Assembly: GCA_020049775.1 (NCBI GenBank)
Contig: JAGVLO010000001.1
Coordinates: 1-64,000, forward strand
Source: Alphaproteobacteria bacterium
GTDB taxonomy: Bacteria > Pseudomonadota > Alphaproteobacteria > Rickettsiales > SXRF01
Direction: 5' to 3'
Length of the DNA stretch: 64,000 bases
Part shown: in pieces, positions 42,197 through 52,143 of the stretch
Layout of the letters: each line of letters begins with the position of its first letter
Position numbering within the stretch: position 1 is the stretch's first letter
Notes under the pieces: model-generated
What the model was told of the DNA's origin: nothing
Databases searched by the model: none
The model's input: the letters and a program-made list of their open reading frames with translations, nothing else
Program-made: the position numbers and the translations under genes

Positions 42197-43963
42197 TCAT
42201 GCCGCCACTTTAAGTATATTGTGCGCAAACGCATCGGGTTTCAGTATTTCATCCTGCTGCCACGCCACCTTGCCGTAAAGTTCGGGGTCAAACAGTTTTT
42301 CCCGGTTGTTGCGGGTGAAGTCGATAATGTCCTTAATCGATTTGCGGTCGCGCACCAAATAGGCGGGGTTCAGCCCTTCGCGGTTTAATACTTGTGCAGG
42401 AATGTGGAAATAGCCCTTGTGATAGGTATGTATCATGACCGGAATATGATTGATGAGCGCTTCTTCCACCGTACCCGATAAGTTGCATATCACCATGCTG
42501 GCTTTGGCGAGCAGGTCAGAGAATTTGCTGTCGGTATCCACCACCACCTTGTCGTGCAGTTTCAGGCGGTCGATACATTCACTCACCAGCTTGTAATGTG
42601 CGGGCGCCTTTTTGGGCTTGAGCTTTATCACCAACTTCACGCCGTCGATATGCTGCATTTCCTCAATCAGCTCAACCATGCTCAGCAGATATTCCTCCGC
42701 CGTTTCCTTGCACCACGGAATGTGGAAATACACATCGGTAAAATTTCCGGCATGCAGCAGCATGAATTCATCCGTTGGCGCCGGATGTTTTTTAATTTCC
42801 TGAAACACATTCAGCTTGTGCGTGCGGAATTGGTTTTCAGGGCGTATTTCCTTCGCCAGCACTTCCGTGAGAGGTGATTTTGGCACATGGTCGGTAACGA
42901 ACTGGGTTATCATCCTGTCCTGCGCCGCCCACATCTTTGCCGCGATTTTCGATATCGGGTCATATTGCACGGTGTGCGTGCCGTGGTTCATCATCACATA
43001 CGTGCCGCCGTAAGCGCGCATACGTTCCTGCGCGGCCAGCACATACGGATATTTTGCAAAATCGGAAATGCCAATTTCAGGTTTAAAGAGGTCTATCAGC
43101 TTCTGGCCGATTTCATATTCCGTTTTCAAAAACGGGATATACGATTTTATGGCAATGCGCGTGGCCTGTGTCACTTCTGCGTAGGCAAGCGCAATATCCG
43201 GTGCTGCAACCTGCTGCTTGTATTTATGCGGGTTGTTAGTGCGGAACACCCACACCGGCTTGTCTTTTTTCGATGCGCGCAGCGCCCATGTGCAGCCTTT
43301 GATAAAAAACTTCAGCGATTGCACCATGTTCTTGCTGATTTTTTTGCTGGCCACCACAATGTATTCACCGCTGCTGTCCAAAATCGGATTTATCATTTTG
43401 CGCGGCAGCTCGTCGCCGAAATTGATAATCAGCTTTTTGCCGCGCAGTCGCAGTATCAGCGCCAATATGCGGTTGCAGGCTTCCGTCAGCAGATAATGGG
43501 CAAAGGAAAAATTCGGATTTGAATAGCCGGTGATTTTGCTTTTGGCGTGATCCACCAGCTCAAGATACATTTGCGGATAATTGCCGTGCTTTATGCTGCT
43601 GTCCGCCCCTACCCAGAATAGTCCATGCCCGTTTTTTTTCATGAAGCGGGTGGAGAAATACAGGTAATAGGCAATGCTCAGGAAGTGGTAGAGGTACACA
43701 GAAAGGTTTTGCGCCTCACCGTCCGACAAATTGTAGAAACGCTGCATTTGGGGCCTGAGTTGCTCCAAATCACGGTCTATCAGCACGGCCGCTTTCGCAT
43801 GTGAAAGCCCGCGATACTGCTCTACCGCCGACATCACTTTATAGCCTGCATTCTCTAAAATCTGGCGGGTGGCCGGACAAAAACTCAGCACTACATCCGC
43901 TGGCACTTTCTGGCCAGCGATGACCTGCGCCTGTGAAGAGTTAAGTGCTACGCCGTACTGCAT
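42197..43963 (-). CDS. Large GT-B-like surface carbohydrate protein, paralog 2
   Basis: A 588-aa paralog of the preceding gene, alike from end to end: VLSFCPATRQIL near the start, MMNHGTHTVQYDPIS, HVPKSPLTEVLAKE, LLHAGNFTDVYFHIPWC, VIKLKPKKAPAHY and CNLSGTVEEALINH. The central part differs most. It begins the leftward operon that ends at 38632. The pair may build an alternating polymer or act on two acceptors (inference). Confidence 0.7.
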   Translation of the reverse strand: MQYGVALNSSQAQVIAGQKVPADVVLSFCPATRQILENAGYKVMSAVEQYRGLSHAKAAVLIDRDLEQLRPQMQRFYNLSDGEAQNLSVYLYHFLSIAYYLYFSTRFMKKNGHGLFWVGADSSIKHGNYPQMYLELVDHAKSKITGYSNPNFSFAHYLLTEACNRILALILRLRGKKLIINFGDELPRKMINPILDSSGEYIVVASKKISKNMVQSLKFFIKGCTWALRASKKDKPVWVFRTNNPHKYKQQVAAPDIALAYAEVTQATRIAIKSYIPFLKTEYEIGQKLIDLFKPEIGISDFAKYPYVLAAQERMRAYGGTYVMMNHGTHTVQYDPISKIAAKMWAAQDRMITQFVTDHVPKSPLTEVLAKEIRPENQFRTHKLNVFQEIKKHPAPTDEFMLLHAGNFTDVYFHIPWCKETAEEYLLSMVELIEEMQHIDGVKLVIKLKPKKAPAHYKLVSECIDRLKLHDKVVVDTDSKFSDLLAKASMVICNLSGTVEEALINHIPVMIHTYHKGYFHIPAQVLNREGLNPAYLVRDRKSIKDIIDFTRNNREKLFDPELYGKVAWQQDEILKPDAFAHNILKVAA

Positions 43964-44034
43964 TATGGGAACATCCTGATTTGGCTGCTGATACTATTGG
44001 TTAATCAGGCCAAGTCAAGATAACTTACAACAAC

Positions 44035-44409
44035 TTATCCGGCGTTGATGGGTACAGGCTTGCGGTCTTCGCCAATGGCCACGAACACAAAGCGGCCTTC
44101 TGTCACTTTTTCCTTATGCTGCCCTGCCTTACGGTTCTTGCGTTCTACATACACATCTACTTTCACCGTAATGCTGGTACGCCCCATTTTTTCAACATTA
44201 GCATGGCAAACCAGACAATCGCCTACAAATACCGGATTGTGGAACACGATATTATCAATCGCCACCGTTACCAGATTATGGTGTACCAGCTTGCGGGCTT
44301 CCACAGCACCGGCAAGGTCCATCATGCTGACAATCCAGCCACCGAACATATTTCCGTCGGGATTGGTGTCGCTGGGCATGGCAATGACTTTAATGGCGGG
44401 CTCTTGCAT
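44035..44409 (-). CDS. YciA-like acyl-CoA thioesterase (hotdog fold)
   Basis: A 124-aa hotdog-fold thioesterase with AMPSDTNPDGNMFGGW, the family's active-site loop, and DNIVFHNPVFVGD. It hydrolyses acyl-CoA thioesters in the cytoplasm. The ATG at 44409 gives the usual length; a GTG at 44433 would extend it by eight residues and neither has a good ribosome-binding site. It stands alone between the glycan locus and the next orphan gene. Confidence 0.88.
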   Translation of the reverse strand: MQEPAIKVIAMPSDTNPDGNMFGGWIVSMMDLAGAVEARKLVHHNLVTVAIDNIVFHNPVFVGDCLVCHANVEKMGRTSITVKVDVYVERKNRKAGQHKEKVTEGRFVFVAIGEDRKPVPINAG

Positions 44410-44460
44410 AAGCACCGTTTTGGGTGAAAACACCCACTACGTCAAGCAGGAAAGAAGGGG

Positions 44461-46056
44461 TTAGGTAGAAGGGAGCGGCTGGCCGGATTTTTGCTCGGCT
44501 GCGGCGGCGGCCACTTTGGCCTGCCACGCGCTGGACTTGTCCTTGCTGCATGGCTTGTTGAGCGGACAGGAAACCGCCTTGCCCGCTTCCTTTGCGTCTT
44601 CCTGAAGGCTGGCGGCACTGGCCAGAGCCCACGGGTTTTTACGCATCATTTCTACCTGATGGCGCAATTGTTTTTTCACGTCTTCGTCTTTCATGGCCAG
44701 TGTATTCTTGTCACCGAGAAAGCGCGCCACATGGCCAATCAGCTCTTCCTGCTGGCTGGTGGGCTGTTTGGCAATCGTATCAGCGGCAATGGAAATCACG
44801 GAATTGGAGATACTGTCGTCCGAGGTAACGCCCTCGCCATGGCCTTTGGAGGAAATGGCGATAAGCAGCTCTGCCAGAAGATTGCTGGCGACAAACACAC
44901 CACGATACATCAACGCCCTTTTATCGGTCTGCGTACCCACGTAATAATCCACCGCTGTGCTGGCTGCGTGGCACATAGTGGCAACCATGTAGCCAGCGCC
45001 GGTGATAGTAAGCGGGCGCTCCTGAATCCAGTCCCATATACCCATGATACCGCCACGCTTGGGCTCGTCCGGATCGCGCTTTTTCTCTTTCACGAAATTG
45101 CCGAACATGGCGGAAAGGAACGTCAGCGATCCCAGACCTACGTCAAGCATAGACGAGGTTTTGTGTAACTTGTTGAGGTATCCAGCAGCCTGGTCGGCCG
45201 TCTGGCCCGGCCATTTATTCATGTACTGCGATACTTTCAGGTCATCCGGGCCAATATGCTTGCCCATCTCCTTGTAAGCCGCCGCAGCAATACACACACC
45301 GGCCAAGGCATAAAACGTGTTCATCAGTTCCACCGGATAGCGGCGCATCAGATCGTCGCCTTTTTTAATCAGGCCTTTTCTACTGTCATCAATAATGCTG
45401 TTGATGGAAGCTTCCGGCGGCAGCTTGATATTCTGCTTTTCAAGATACTCTGCCATTTTCTTCGACAGGTCTTCGATGTCGAGGTCAGAGCGGTCGGGCC
45501 TGCCGGTAATCGGGTTGCTGCCGAAAATAAAATTCCCTGCCGTGCCTGCGGTGTAAGCAAGGCCTGCCGCTTTGGTAAGACCACCCGGCGTGTTCCAGCC
45601 ACCGGGGCCGGACTCCAGCGATTTGCCGAATTTGGCGGCTTCCGCAATTTCATTTTGTTCCCGCAACTGGCCATAACGAAAGAATGAACCGTCACCCACG
45701 AAATAGGCAACAGCGCTCCAAAACAGCGTCTGCTTTCCAAATTTTTCCTTGAATGTAAGAACATCGAGTGGATCGTCAATTTTTTTACCATCGCCGGCAA
45801 TCCATCCCTTTTCCTGCAATTCACCAATCAGCTGGCCTTCCGAGCGGAAGCCGCGCAATTCAAGCTCCGGTCTGTCATTTTCAGAGGTGGGAATCGCCTG
45901 CCAGCCGCGGTCGCGGAAACTATCAACAATCGGCTTTAGCTTATCAAAATCGCAGGAATCCTTGACCTTGAGATAGGCGCGCATAGTACCTGTCGCGGTC
46001 TTGCGGAAGTTGACCTCGTCAATAAGGCTCGACTGCGGATAGGTAAAGATCGCCAC
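44461..46056 (-). CDS. Hypothetical multi-pass membrane protein
   Basis: A 531-aa protein I do not recognise. A soluble N-terminal region (about 1-150, with a fold-like segment KPIVDSFRDRGWQAIP), then about four hydrophobic segments near residues 245-265, 300-325, 350-375 and 385-405. The tail is soluble with two Cys (CPLNKPC). There is no signal peptide, so the N-terminus is probably cytoplasmic. It may be linked to the membrane-transport genes around it, but nothing in the sequence says so. Confidence 0.7.
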   Translation of the reverse strand: MAIFTYPQSSLIDEVNFRKTATGTMRAYLKVKDSCDFDKLKPIVDSFRDRGWQAIPTSENDRPELELRGFRSEGQLIGELQEKGWIAGDGKKIDDPLDVLTFKEKFGKQTLFWSAVAYFVGDGSFFRYGQLREQNEIAEAAKFGKSLESGPGGWNTPGGLTKAAGLAYTAGTAGNFIFGSNPITGRPDRSDLDIEDLSKKMAEYLEKQNIKLPPEASINSIIDDSRKGLIKKGDDLMRRYPVELMNTFYALAGVCIAAAAYKEMGKHIGPDDLKVSQYMNKWPGQTADQAAGYLNKLHKTSSMLDVGLGSLTFLSAMFGNFVKEKKRDPDEPKRGGIMGIWDWIQERPLTITGAGYMVATMCHAASTAVDYYVGTQTDKRALMYRGVFVASNLLAELLIAISSKGHGEGVTSDDSISNSVISIAADTIAKQPTSQQEELIGHVARFLGDKNTLAMKDEDVKKQLRHQVEMMRKNPWALASAASLQEDAKEAGKAVSCPLNKPCSKDKSSAWQAKVAAAAAEQKSGQPLPST

Positions 46057-46230
46057 GTATTTGCCCGTTAAATATTACTGGTTATCCAATTTTAATTTAA
46101 CAGGTTAATCCATTCAATCCCATGGAAAAAATATGACATTACTGTGTCAGCCTGACCTGGTGGCTGGTAATTAATATATATAAAAAACAATATATTGAGC
46201 CATACGCCTGAAAACATTCATTTTCCGGCC

Positions 46231-46270
46231 AAAAAAATAAGCCCGCCTCCGGATAGGACGCGGGCTTATT
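46231..46270 (-). terminator. Terminator of the APC permease gene
   Basis: An 11-bp perfect stem (AATAAGCCCGC at 46236-46246 with GCGGGCTTATT at 46260-46270) followed, on the minus strand, by a run of T. It lies 17 nt after the permease stop. Confidence 0.9.
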
Positions 46271-46286
46271 AATCAATTACAGTAAG

Positions 46287-47738
46287 TTACTGTGCTGCGC
46301 GCAGCTTGCTGTGTTTGCAGCTATAGGCGAAGTAAACCGCAACGCCAATGGCCAGGTACACAATATAAAACTGCACCGTCACCGGATTGCTCAGCAACCC
46401 GAAAATCAGGTAGGCGCAGAACAGGATACCCAGTATCGGGAAATACGGAGAGAACGGCACGGTAAACGGACGCGCCATGTTCGGCTCCTTCTTGCGCAGG
46501 TAGAGTACGGTAAAGCAGATGATGGCAAACGCCGTCAGCGTACCCAGCGACACAAGGTCACCAAGGATGCTGATAGGCGTGGTTGCCGCCACAACGCCAA
46601 TGATGCTGCCTACCAGAATCGTGTTGATCCACGGTGTCTGGTATTTAGGATGCACTTTGGCAAATGCGGGGGGCATCAGGCCGTCACGCGCCATGGTGTA
46701 GAAAATGCGTGTCTGGCCATAAAGCAACACCATCATTACCGAAGTAAGACCGGCAATAGCGCCAATCTTGATGAGGAACGACAGCCACGGCAGCTGGATA
46801 GCGTCCACCGCCTTGGCAATCGGATCCGGCACGTTGAGCGTGTCGTAAGGAACCAGTCCGGTCAGCACCAGCGCCACCAGCATGTAAAGCACGGTACATA
46901 CAAGGAGCGAACCGAGAATACCAATCGGAACGTCCCGTTTCGGATTGCGCGCTTCCTGCGCCGCGGTGGATACGGCTTCAAAACCCACATAGGCGAAGAA
47001 CACAACACCTGCGCCGCGCAGGATGCCGCTCCAGCCATACTGGCCGTCCACGCCGGTATTTTCCGGAATAAACGGTGTCCAATTTTCTGGGTTGACGTGG
47101 AAAATGCCAATAGCAACAAACAGCAACACCACCGTCAGCTTCACTGCTACGATAACGTTGTTCACTGTGGCAGATTCCTTTACGCCGGTCACCAACAGCC
47201 AGGTCATGGCAAGAATGCCAAGCATGGCAGGCAGGTTAAAGCCACCCGTATTGGTGATTGTATGTGTTGTCAGGTCCAGTTCCAGCGTCGGCGTAGTCAG
47301 CCACACCGGAATAACTATGCCAAAATTTCCAAGAAAACTAACAAGGTAACCTGACCAGCCCACGGCAACGGTAGATGCCGCTACGCCGTATTCGAGCAAC
47401 AGCAGCCAACCCATGATCCATGCGAACAGCTCGCCCAAACTGGCGTAAGAGTAGGAATAGGCGCTACCGGACACCGGCAACATCGAAGCCAGCTCGGCAT
47501 AGCACAGCCCTGCAAACGCACAACACAGGCCAGCAATGACGAATGAAAGAATGATGGCAGGGCCTGCATATTGCGCAGCGGCCTGACCAGTCATCACGAA
47601 AATACCTGCACCGATGATGCAGCCAATGCCAAGGCTTACAAGGTTGGCAGCCGACAATGTGCGCTTGAGTTCACCCTTTTCAGACTCTTGCTGGATCTGA
47701 TGGATGGGTTTTTTGATAAGGTATTTGGAAAAGCTCAT
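46287..47738 (-). CDS. APC family amino-acid permease, cationic-amino-acid-transporter-like
   Basis: A 483-aa inner-membrane transporter with about 12 helices. It begins with the LGIGCIIGAGIFVMTG motif that holds the substrate, and contains YAELASMLPVSGSAYSYSYA and VFFAYVGFEAVSTAAQEA, typical of the CAT/YfnA group. It would import amino acids with protons. A single-gene unit with its own terminator. Confidence 0.9.
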   Translation of the reverse strand: MSFSKYLIKKPIHQIQQESEKGELKRTLSAANLVSLGIGCIIGAGIFVMTGQAAAQYAGPAIILSFVIAGLCCAFAGLCYAELASMLPVSGSAYSYSYASLGELFAWIMGWLLLLEYGVAASTVAVGWSGYLVSFLGNFGIVIPVWLTTPTLELDLTTHTITNTGGFNLPAMLGILAMTWLLVTGVKESATVNNVIVAVKLTVVLLFVAIGIFHVNPENWTPFIPENTGVDGQYGWSGILRGAGVVFFAYVGFEAVSTAAQEARNPKRDVPIGILGSLLVCTVLYMLVALVLTGLVPYDTLNVPDPIAKAVDAIQLPWLSFLIKIGAIAGLTSVMMVLLYGQTRIFYTMARDGLMPPAFAKVHPKYQTPWINTILVGSIIGVVAATTPISILGDLVSLGTLTAFAIICFTVLYLRKKEPNMARPFTVPFSPYFPILGILFCAYLIFGLLSNPVTVQFYIVYLAIGVAVYFAYSCKHSKLRAAQ

Positions 47739-47782
47739 ATAACTCCCCTTTTTGTAATTTAAGGCGGAGTAGTTCTACACGG

Positions 47783-49390
47783 TTATGTGTTATTTGCAAA
47801 GCGGTTATGCAACAGGTCAATATCCCTTAAAATTTCGTGCATTACCTCGTCACCAATCGTAAATGTCTGGCGCAGGCACACCACTGCCCTGCGTTCCGCG
47901 CTGAGTACCTCTTTCCAGATATGGTTTTCGCTGGCTATCAGCGGGTGATGTTCCTGTGATTTTGAATCAGCAAGGTTCAGCGGCGTGTTGGGGCCGTCGC
48001 CCAGCGATTCCAGCCTGTCCTTGTAATGGCTGACAATGCGCTCCAGCGCCGCCGCGTGCAGGTTCCCGTCCTGTTGCAGTTCTTCTAAACGGCGCATGGC
48101 GGTCTCTGCCGCTTCTTTCTTCGCCAGCCACTGCTCTTGGAAAATATGGCCGTCATAGACCAGCGACAATTTATTAATCAGCCACGGCAGCGACAAACCC
48201 TGCAAAACCAATGTCACGAGTATTACATCAAAGGCGAGAAAAATAATCAGGTCGCGGTGTGGAAAACTGGTCCAGCCGTCGGCCAGCACCGTAGGTAATG
48301 CCAGTGCCGTTGCCAGCGATACCACGCCGCGCATGCCTGTCCACGCCACGATAAATAGATTCTGCCATGACGGGCAGCTTTTCTTTGTTGCTTCGCAGGA
48401 CGTAAACAGCAGGGGAATATAAGTAATGCCGAATATCCATGCAAAACGTATGAGTATAGCAACCAGCGGTACAGCGATGGAAAGCGTCACCAGATCATAT
48501 ACATCATATGCGGACAGTCCCTTGAGAATCCCGGGGAAATACATGCCGATAAGCAGGAATACCAGACCGTTAAGCACAAAGGTAGTCATGCGCCAGACTG
48601 CCTGCGCCGGAATGCGGAACGCCGGCGGGAAAATGCGCGGGCCATGCCAACTGATGACAATTCCGGTGGCCACCACCGCCAGCACGCCCGACCCATGCAC
48701 CGATTCCGCCAGCAGGTAAGACGCATAGGGAATCAGCAATGTGCTAAGAATTTCCACCGCAATATCTTTAATTTTAGGAAAGATTTTAATGTAAAGCCAG
48801 CCCAGCAACCAGCCAAGGAACAGGCCGGACGTACACATCCACAGGAAATTCAGGCTGGCATCCAGCATCGAAAATGCGCCGGTCACCACTGCCGCCACAG
48901 CAAATTTATAAAGTACAAGGCCGGTGGCATCGTTAATCAGGCTTTCGCCCTCGAGCAGCACAGTCAGTTTTTTTGGCAGGCTGACTTTCTTGGTCACCGC
49001 CACGGCTGCCACCGCATCCGGCGGCGAAATAATCGCGCCAAGCACAAACCCCAGCGCAAGGCTGATTTCCGGCATCAGCCAGTTAACCGTGAACGCCACA
49101 CCCACGCAGGTTGCCAGCACAAGGCTGATAGCCATTTGCAGAATCGGCCGCTTGTTGGCCATAAAGTCGCGCAGCGATGTGAAGTACGCCGCCTCGGAAA
49201 GCAGCGGCGGCAGGAAAATCAGCAGCAGCATCTCCGGCGGAATTTCAAAGGAAGGAAAATCAGGAATGCTAGCCAAAGCAATGCCCGCCACCACAAACGC
49301 GATGGGCTGCGCCATGTTCATACGCTGCGCAAGATAAGCCACGATACAAACCGACAACAGCAGTATGAGAAATATTTCGGCGCCGTTCAT
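47783..49390 (-). CDS. Na+/H+ antiporter of the CPA1/NhaP type
   Basis: A 535-aa membrane protein; about 12 helices (to about residue 400) with the conserved ion-binding motifs ISPPDAVAAVAV and LEGESLINDATGL, and a soluble C-terminal tail that is helical and charged. It expels sodium in exchange for protons and steadies internal pH. Divergent from the lipoprotein gene with 74 nt between. Confidence 0.92.
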   Translation of the reverse strand: MNGAEIFLILLLSVCIVAYLAQRMNMAQPIAFVVAGIALASIPDFPSFEIPPEMLLLIFLPPLLSEAAYFTSLRDFMANKRPILQMAISLVLATCVGVAFTVNWLMPEISLALGFVLGAIISPPDAVAAVAVTKKVSLPKKLTVLLEGESLINDATGLVLYKFAVAAVVTGAFSMLDASLNFLWMCTSGLFLGWLLGWLYIKIFPKIKDIAVEILSTLLIPYASYLLAESVHGSGVLAVVATGIVISWHGPRIFPPAFRIPAQAVWRMTTFVLNGLVFLLIGMYFPGILKGLSAYDVYDLVTLSIAVPLVAILIRFAWIFGITYIPLLFTSCEATKKSCPSWQNLFIVAWTGMRGVVSLATALALPTVLADGWTSFPHRDLIIFLAFDVILVTLVLQGLSLPWLINKLSLVYDGHIFQEQWLAKKEAAETAMRRLEELQQDGNLHAAALERIVSHYKDRLESLGDGPNTPLNLADSKSQEHHPLIASENHIWKEVLSAERRAVVCLRQTFTIGDEVMHEILRDIDLLHNRFANNT

Positions 49391-49464
49391 AACTATTCCT
49401 AGAAAATATCCTTCACAAATGTCATACCCCTACTTATATAGTCGATTTATTGACGGAGGCCAAC

Positions 49465-50280
49465 ATGAAGACAAAAATTTCTCTAGCCATTGTTGCAATC
49501 ACGGTTCTGGCGCTTGGACTTTCTGCCTGCGTACCCGCCAGTAACATTGTCAAAGCCCCCGCCAAAAGCGCCAAGCCCAGCGCGCGCCTTACCGTCCTTC
49601 CACTTGAACAGCCGCAGATGGGAAAGACCATCAACGCCAAAGCGAAGTTCAACCACCTCAAAGACCATTACACACTGCTTAACGAAGACCTGAAGGAAGT
49701 AGTCAGCAACCGCATTCATTTGCTGGTGATAGATCCTAGCCTGACCGACTACCACCATATCCACCCAGCGCCGATTGATCCCAGCGGACTGTTTACCTTC
49801 CAGTTCATGCCCAGATTTTCTACAGGCTACCGCGCATGGGCAAATATCACTCCTGTGGAAACCGGCCTTAAGGAAATGGTTCGCGCCGATATCGGAAAAC
49901 CCGGCATCAGCGTTATCAACCGCACGGAAAGCCGTGAAGCCACCGCAGACGGCTACCGCTTTGCGCTCAACTTCGACAAAGAACTTACAATGGGTGAAGA
50001 ATATAAAGGCACGCTGACCGTCACCAGCTTGTCTGGCAGTGTCGCCGCGCTGGAATCCCAAATGGGTGTATATGGTCATATCGACGGATTTTTTGCCGAC
50101 TACCGCAGCGCCCTGACCAGCCAGCTTACCAAGGCTAATAAGTCCGATGATTCGGTGCTGGCCTTCACCGTCGCTCCGGAGAAATCCGGCTACCTCAAAT
50201 TATTTGCGCAGGTCAAAATCGGTGGACGCATGGTCACCGCCCCGTTTGGCGTAATGGTGGCTGAAGCCAAAAAGAAATAG
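49465..50280 (+). CDS. Lipoprotein with HxxHP motif
   Basis: A 271-aa exported protein with lipobox LSAC near residue 22. The start at 49465 is set by GGAGG 5 nt upstream (a TTG at 49450 is in frame). The beta-rich body has LLVIDPSLTDYHHIHPAP followed by an F-F-P sequence of the type found in small copper-related domains, so it may bind metal in the periplasm. It ends one base before the stop of the convergent aminopeptidase gene. Role unknown. Confidence 0.8.
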   Translation: MKTKISLAIVAITVLALGLSACVPASNIVKAPAKSAKPSARLTVLPLEQPQMGKTINAKAKFNHLKDHYTLLNEDLKEVVSNRIHLLVIDPSLTDYHHIHPAPIDPSGLFTFQFMPRFSTGYRAWANITPVETGLKEMVRADIGKPGISVINRTESREATADGYRFALNFDKELTMGEEYKGTLTVTSLSGSVAALESQMGVYGHIDGFFADYRSALTSQLTKANKSDDSVLAFTVAPEKSGYLKLFAQVKIGGRMVTAPFGVMVAEAKKK

Positions 50281-52059
50281 CTAAACAGCAACGCAGCGCG
50301 CCGCCAGCCATTCACGCTCGTGGCCATCGAGTGCTGGTGATAACTTATCCAGCACCCATGCGTGGTAGTGGTTGAGCCATTCTTTTTCCGCTGCCGTAAG
50401 CATAGCAACATCTACCAGCCTTGTATCAATCGGCACGCAGGTTAGCGTCTCGAAGCCGAGGAACGGCTTGTTGTTTTCGCCCTTGTGCTTTTCAGTAACG
50501 GCCACAAGATTTTCAATGCGTATGCCGTAAGCGCCCATTTTGTAGTAGCCTGGCTCGTTCGATATCACCATATGCGGGTGCAACTCGGCTTCTCCGGCAC
50601 GCTTATTGATGCGCTGCGGACCTTCATGCACACCGAGGAAATGCCCTACGCCATGGCCGGTTCCATGGTCATAATCCAGCCCCGCCTGCCACAAATACTG
50701 GCGTGCCAGCACGTCAATCTGCGTGCCGTTTGTGCCTTGCGGAAAATGCGCCGTGGCAATAGCGATATGGCCCTTTAGTACACGTGTGAAACGATCTTTA
50801 TGTTCTTCGCTTGGCGTACCGATAGGCACAGTGCGCGTAATATCCGTCGTACCATCAGGATACTGGCCGCCGGAATCGAGCAGGAATAATTCGCCGGATT
50901 TAAGCGCGCGGTTGCTTGCCTGCGATACACGGTAATGCACAATCGCACCGTTAGGGCCGCTGCCGGAAATGGTGGAAAAGCTTGGCTCTAGGAATAGCGG
51001 ATGCGCCGAGCGCAGTTGCAGCAGCTTTTCGCACACTTCTGTTTCCATCACCTGACGCCGCGGGGTTTCCTCGTCCAGCCAGCACAATAGCCGCGCCACC
51101 GCCGCTCCGTCGCGGATATGGGCATCGCGTATGCCGCGCAGTTCCACCGCATTCTTGATGGCCTTCGGCAATATGCACGGGTCCTTGCCGTCTATCACCA
51201 CTGCACCTGCTTCCTGCAACACAATCTGGTACCACACCGGCGCCGATTTCGAATCGCACAGCACCCGCAGGCCGCGCGCACCCATTTTGCGCAGGTCGTT
51301 CTCCAAATTTGCCGGATCGCATATTTCCACAGAGCTGCCGAGATGTCGGCGCACAAACCCGTCGCAACGCGCCAGCGATACATAGAGTTTCACCGAGCCT
51401 TGTGTATCCATGATGGCTACAATCAGCGCCACCGGTGTATGCTCGACATCACGCCCGCGAATATTCAGCAGCCAGTTCACCGACTCTGGCGTGGACAGCA
51501 CCACAGCATCCGCGCCAGATTTGGCAACCGCCTCGCCCACGCGCTTGCGCTTAGCCACCGACGCCTCTCCCGAATAACCGATATCCAGCACGGTGATGGG
51601 CGATTCCGGCAATGGTGGCCTGTCTTTCCACACATCATCCACCAGATTGGAAACAGCAACGCACTGCACATCTTTTTTAAACAGCACTTTCTGTATGCGG
51701 TCTATCGCCTCAAAACTATAAATCCTCGGGTCAAAGCCTACAATATCGCCTTTTGACAGGTTTTCCGCGAGCCACTGTTCCATTTTGATATCACCGCTGT
51801 TTAGCAGGCTATAGAGCTTGGAATCCACTTCGTGCTGTGCCTGAATCGTATAGCGTCCATCAGTAAAAAATGCTGCTTTTGAGCCGGTTACAGCTACCGC
51901 CCCCGCCGATCCGGTAAAGCCGGTCAGCCACTCTATCCTGCGGTTGCAGGTGGGTGGGTACTCGCTCATAAACTCATCATTAAGCGGCTGGAGATAGCAG
52001 CTAATACGCTGTTTTAAAAGTATTTTTCTTACCGATTCCAGTTTTTGCAAAGCATTCAT
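50281..52059 (-). CDS. Xaa-Pro aminopeptidase P (family M24B)
   Basis: A 592-aa cytoplasmic dimetal peptidase that removes N-terminal residues ahead of proline. Two creatinase-like N-terminal domains (about 1-300), then the pita-bread domain with the metal ligands: Asp pair in LFLLDSGGQ...DGTTDITR, His in GTGHGVGHF, Glu in ISNEPGYY and IRIENL. The long three-domain form resembles eukaryotic APP1 more than the 440-aa E. coli PepP. Single gene between two convergent or divergent neighbours. Confidence 0.92.
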   Translation of the reverse strand: MNALQKLESVRKILLKQRISCYLQPLNDEFMSEYPPTCNRRIEWLTGFTGSAGAVAVTGSKAAFFTDGRYTIQAQHEVDSKLYSLLNSGDIKMEQWLAENLSKGDIVGFDPRIYSFEAIDRIQKVLFKKDVQCVAVSNLVDDVWKDRPPLPESPITVLDIGYSGEASVAKRKRVGEAVAKSGADAVVLSTPESVNWLLNIRGRDVEHTPVALIVAIMDTQGSVKLYVSLARCDGFVRRHLGSSVEICDPANLENDLRKMGARGLRVLCDSKSAPVWYQIVLQEAGAVVIDGKDPCILPKAIKNAVELRGIRDAHIRDGAAVARLLCWLDEETPRRQVMETEVCEKLLQLRSAHPLFLEPSFSTISGSGPNGAIVHYRVSQASNRALKSGELFLLDSGGQYPDGTTDITRTVPIGTPSEEHKDRFTRVLKGHIAIATAHFPQGTNGTQIDVLARQYLWQAGLDYDHGTGHGVGHFLGVHEGPQRINKRAGEAELHPHMVISNEPGYYKMGAYGIRIENLVAVTEKHKGENNKPFLGFETLTCVPIDTRLVDVAMLTAAEKEWLNHYHAWVLDKLSPALDGHEREWLAARCVAV

Positions 52060-52143
52060 TGCGTTTATCTATCCCTGTTTACGCTTTCCCAACATCTGTA
52101 GGTTAGGATTTAGCTTAGATAAATCCATACCATAACAAGCATT

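Noticed and set aside
42887-43522. 211-aa plus-strand frame
   Set aside because: Antisense to the glycosyltransferase-like gene with no ribosome-binding site or known motif.
32672-43963. Genomic island or transposon carrying the glycan locus
   Set aside because: No transposase, integrase, tRNA or flanking repeat is visible, so mobility is not supported.
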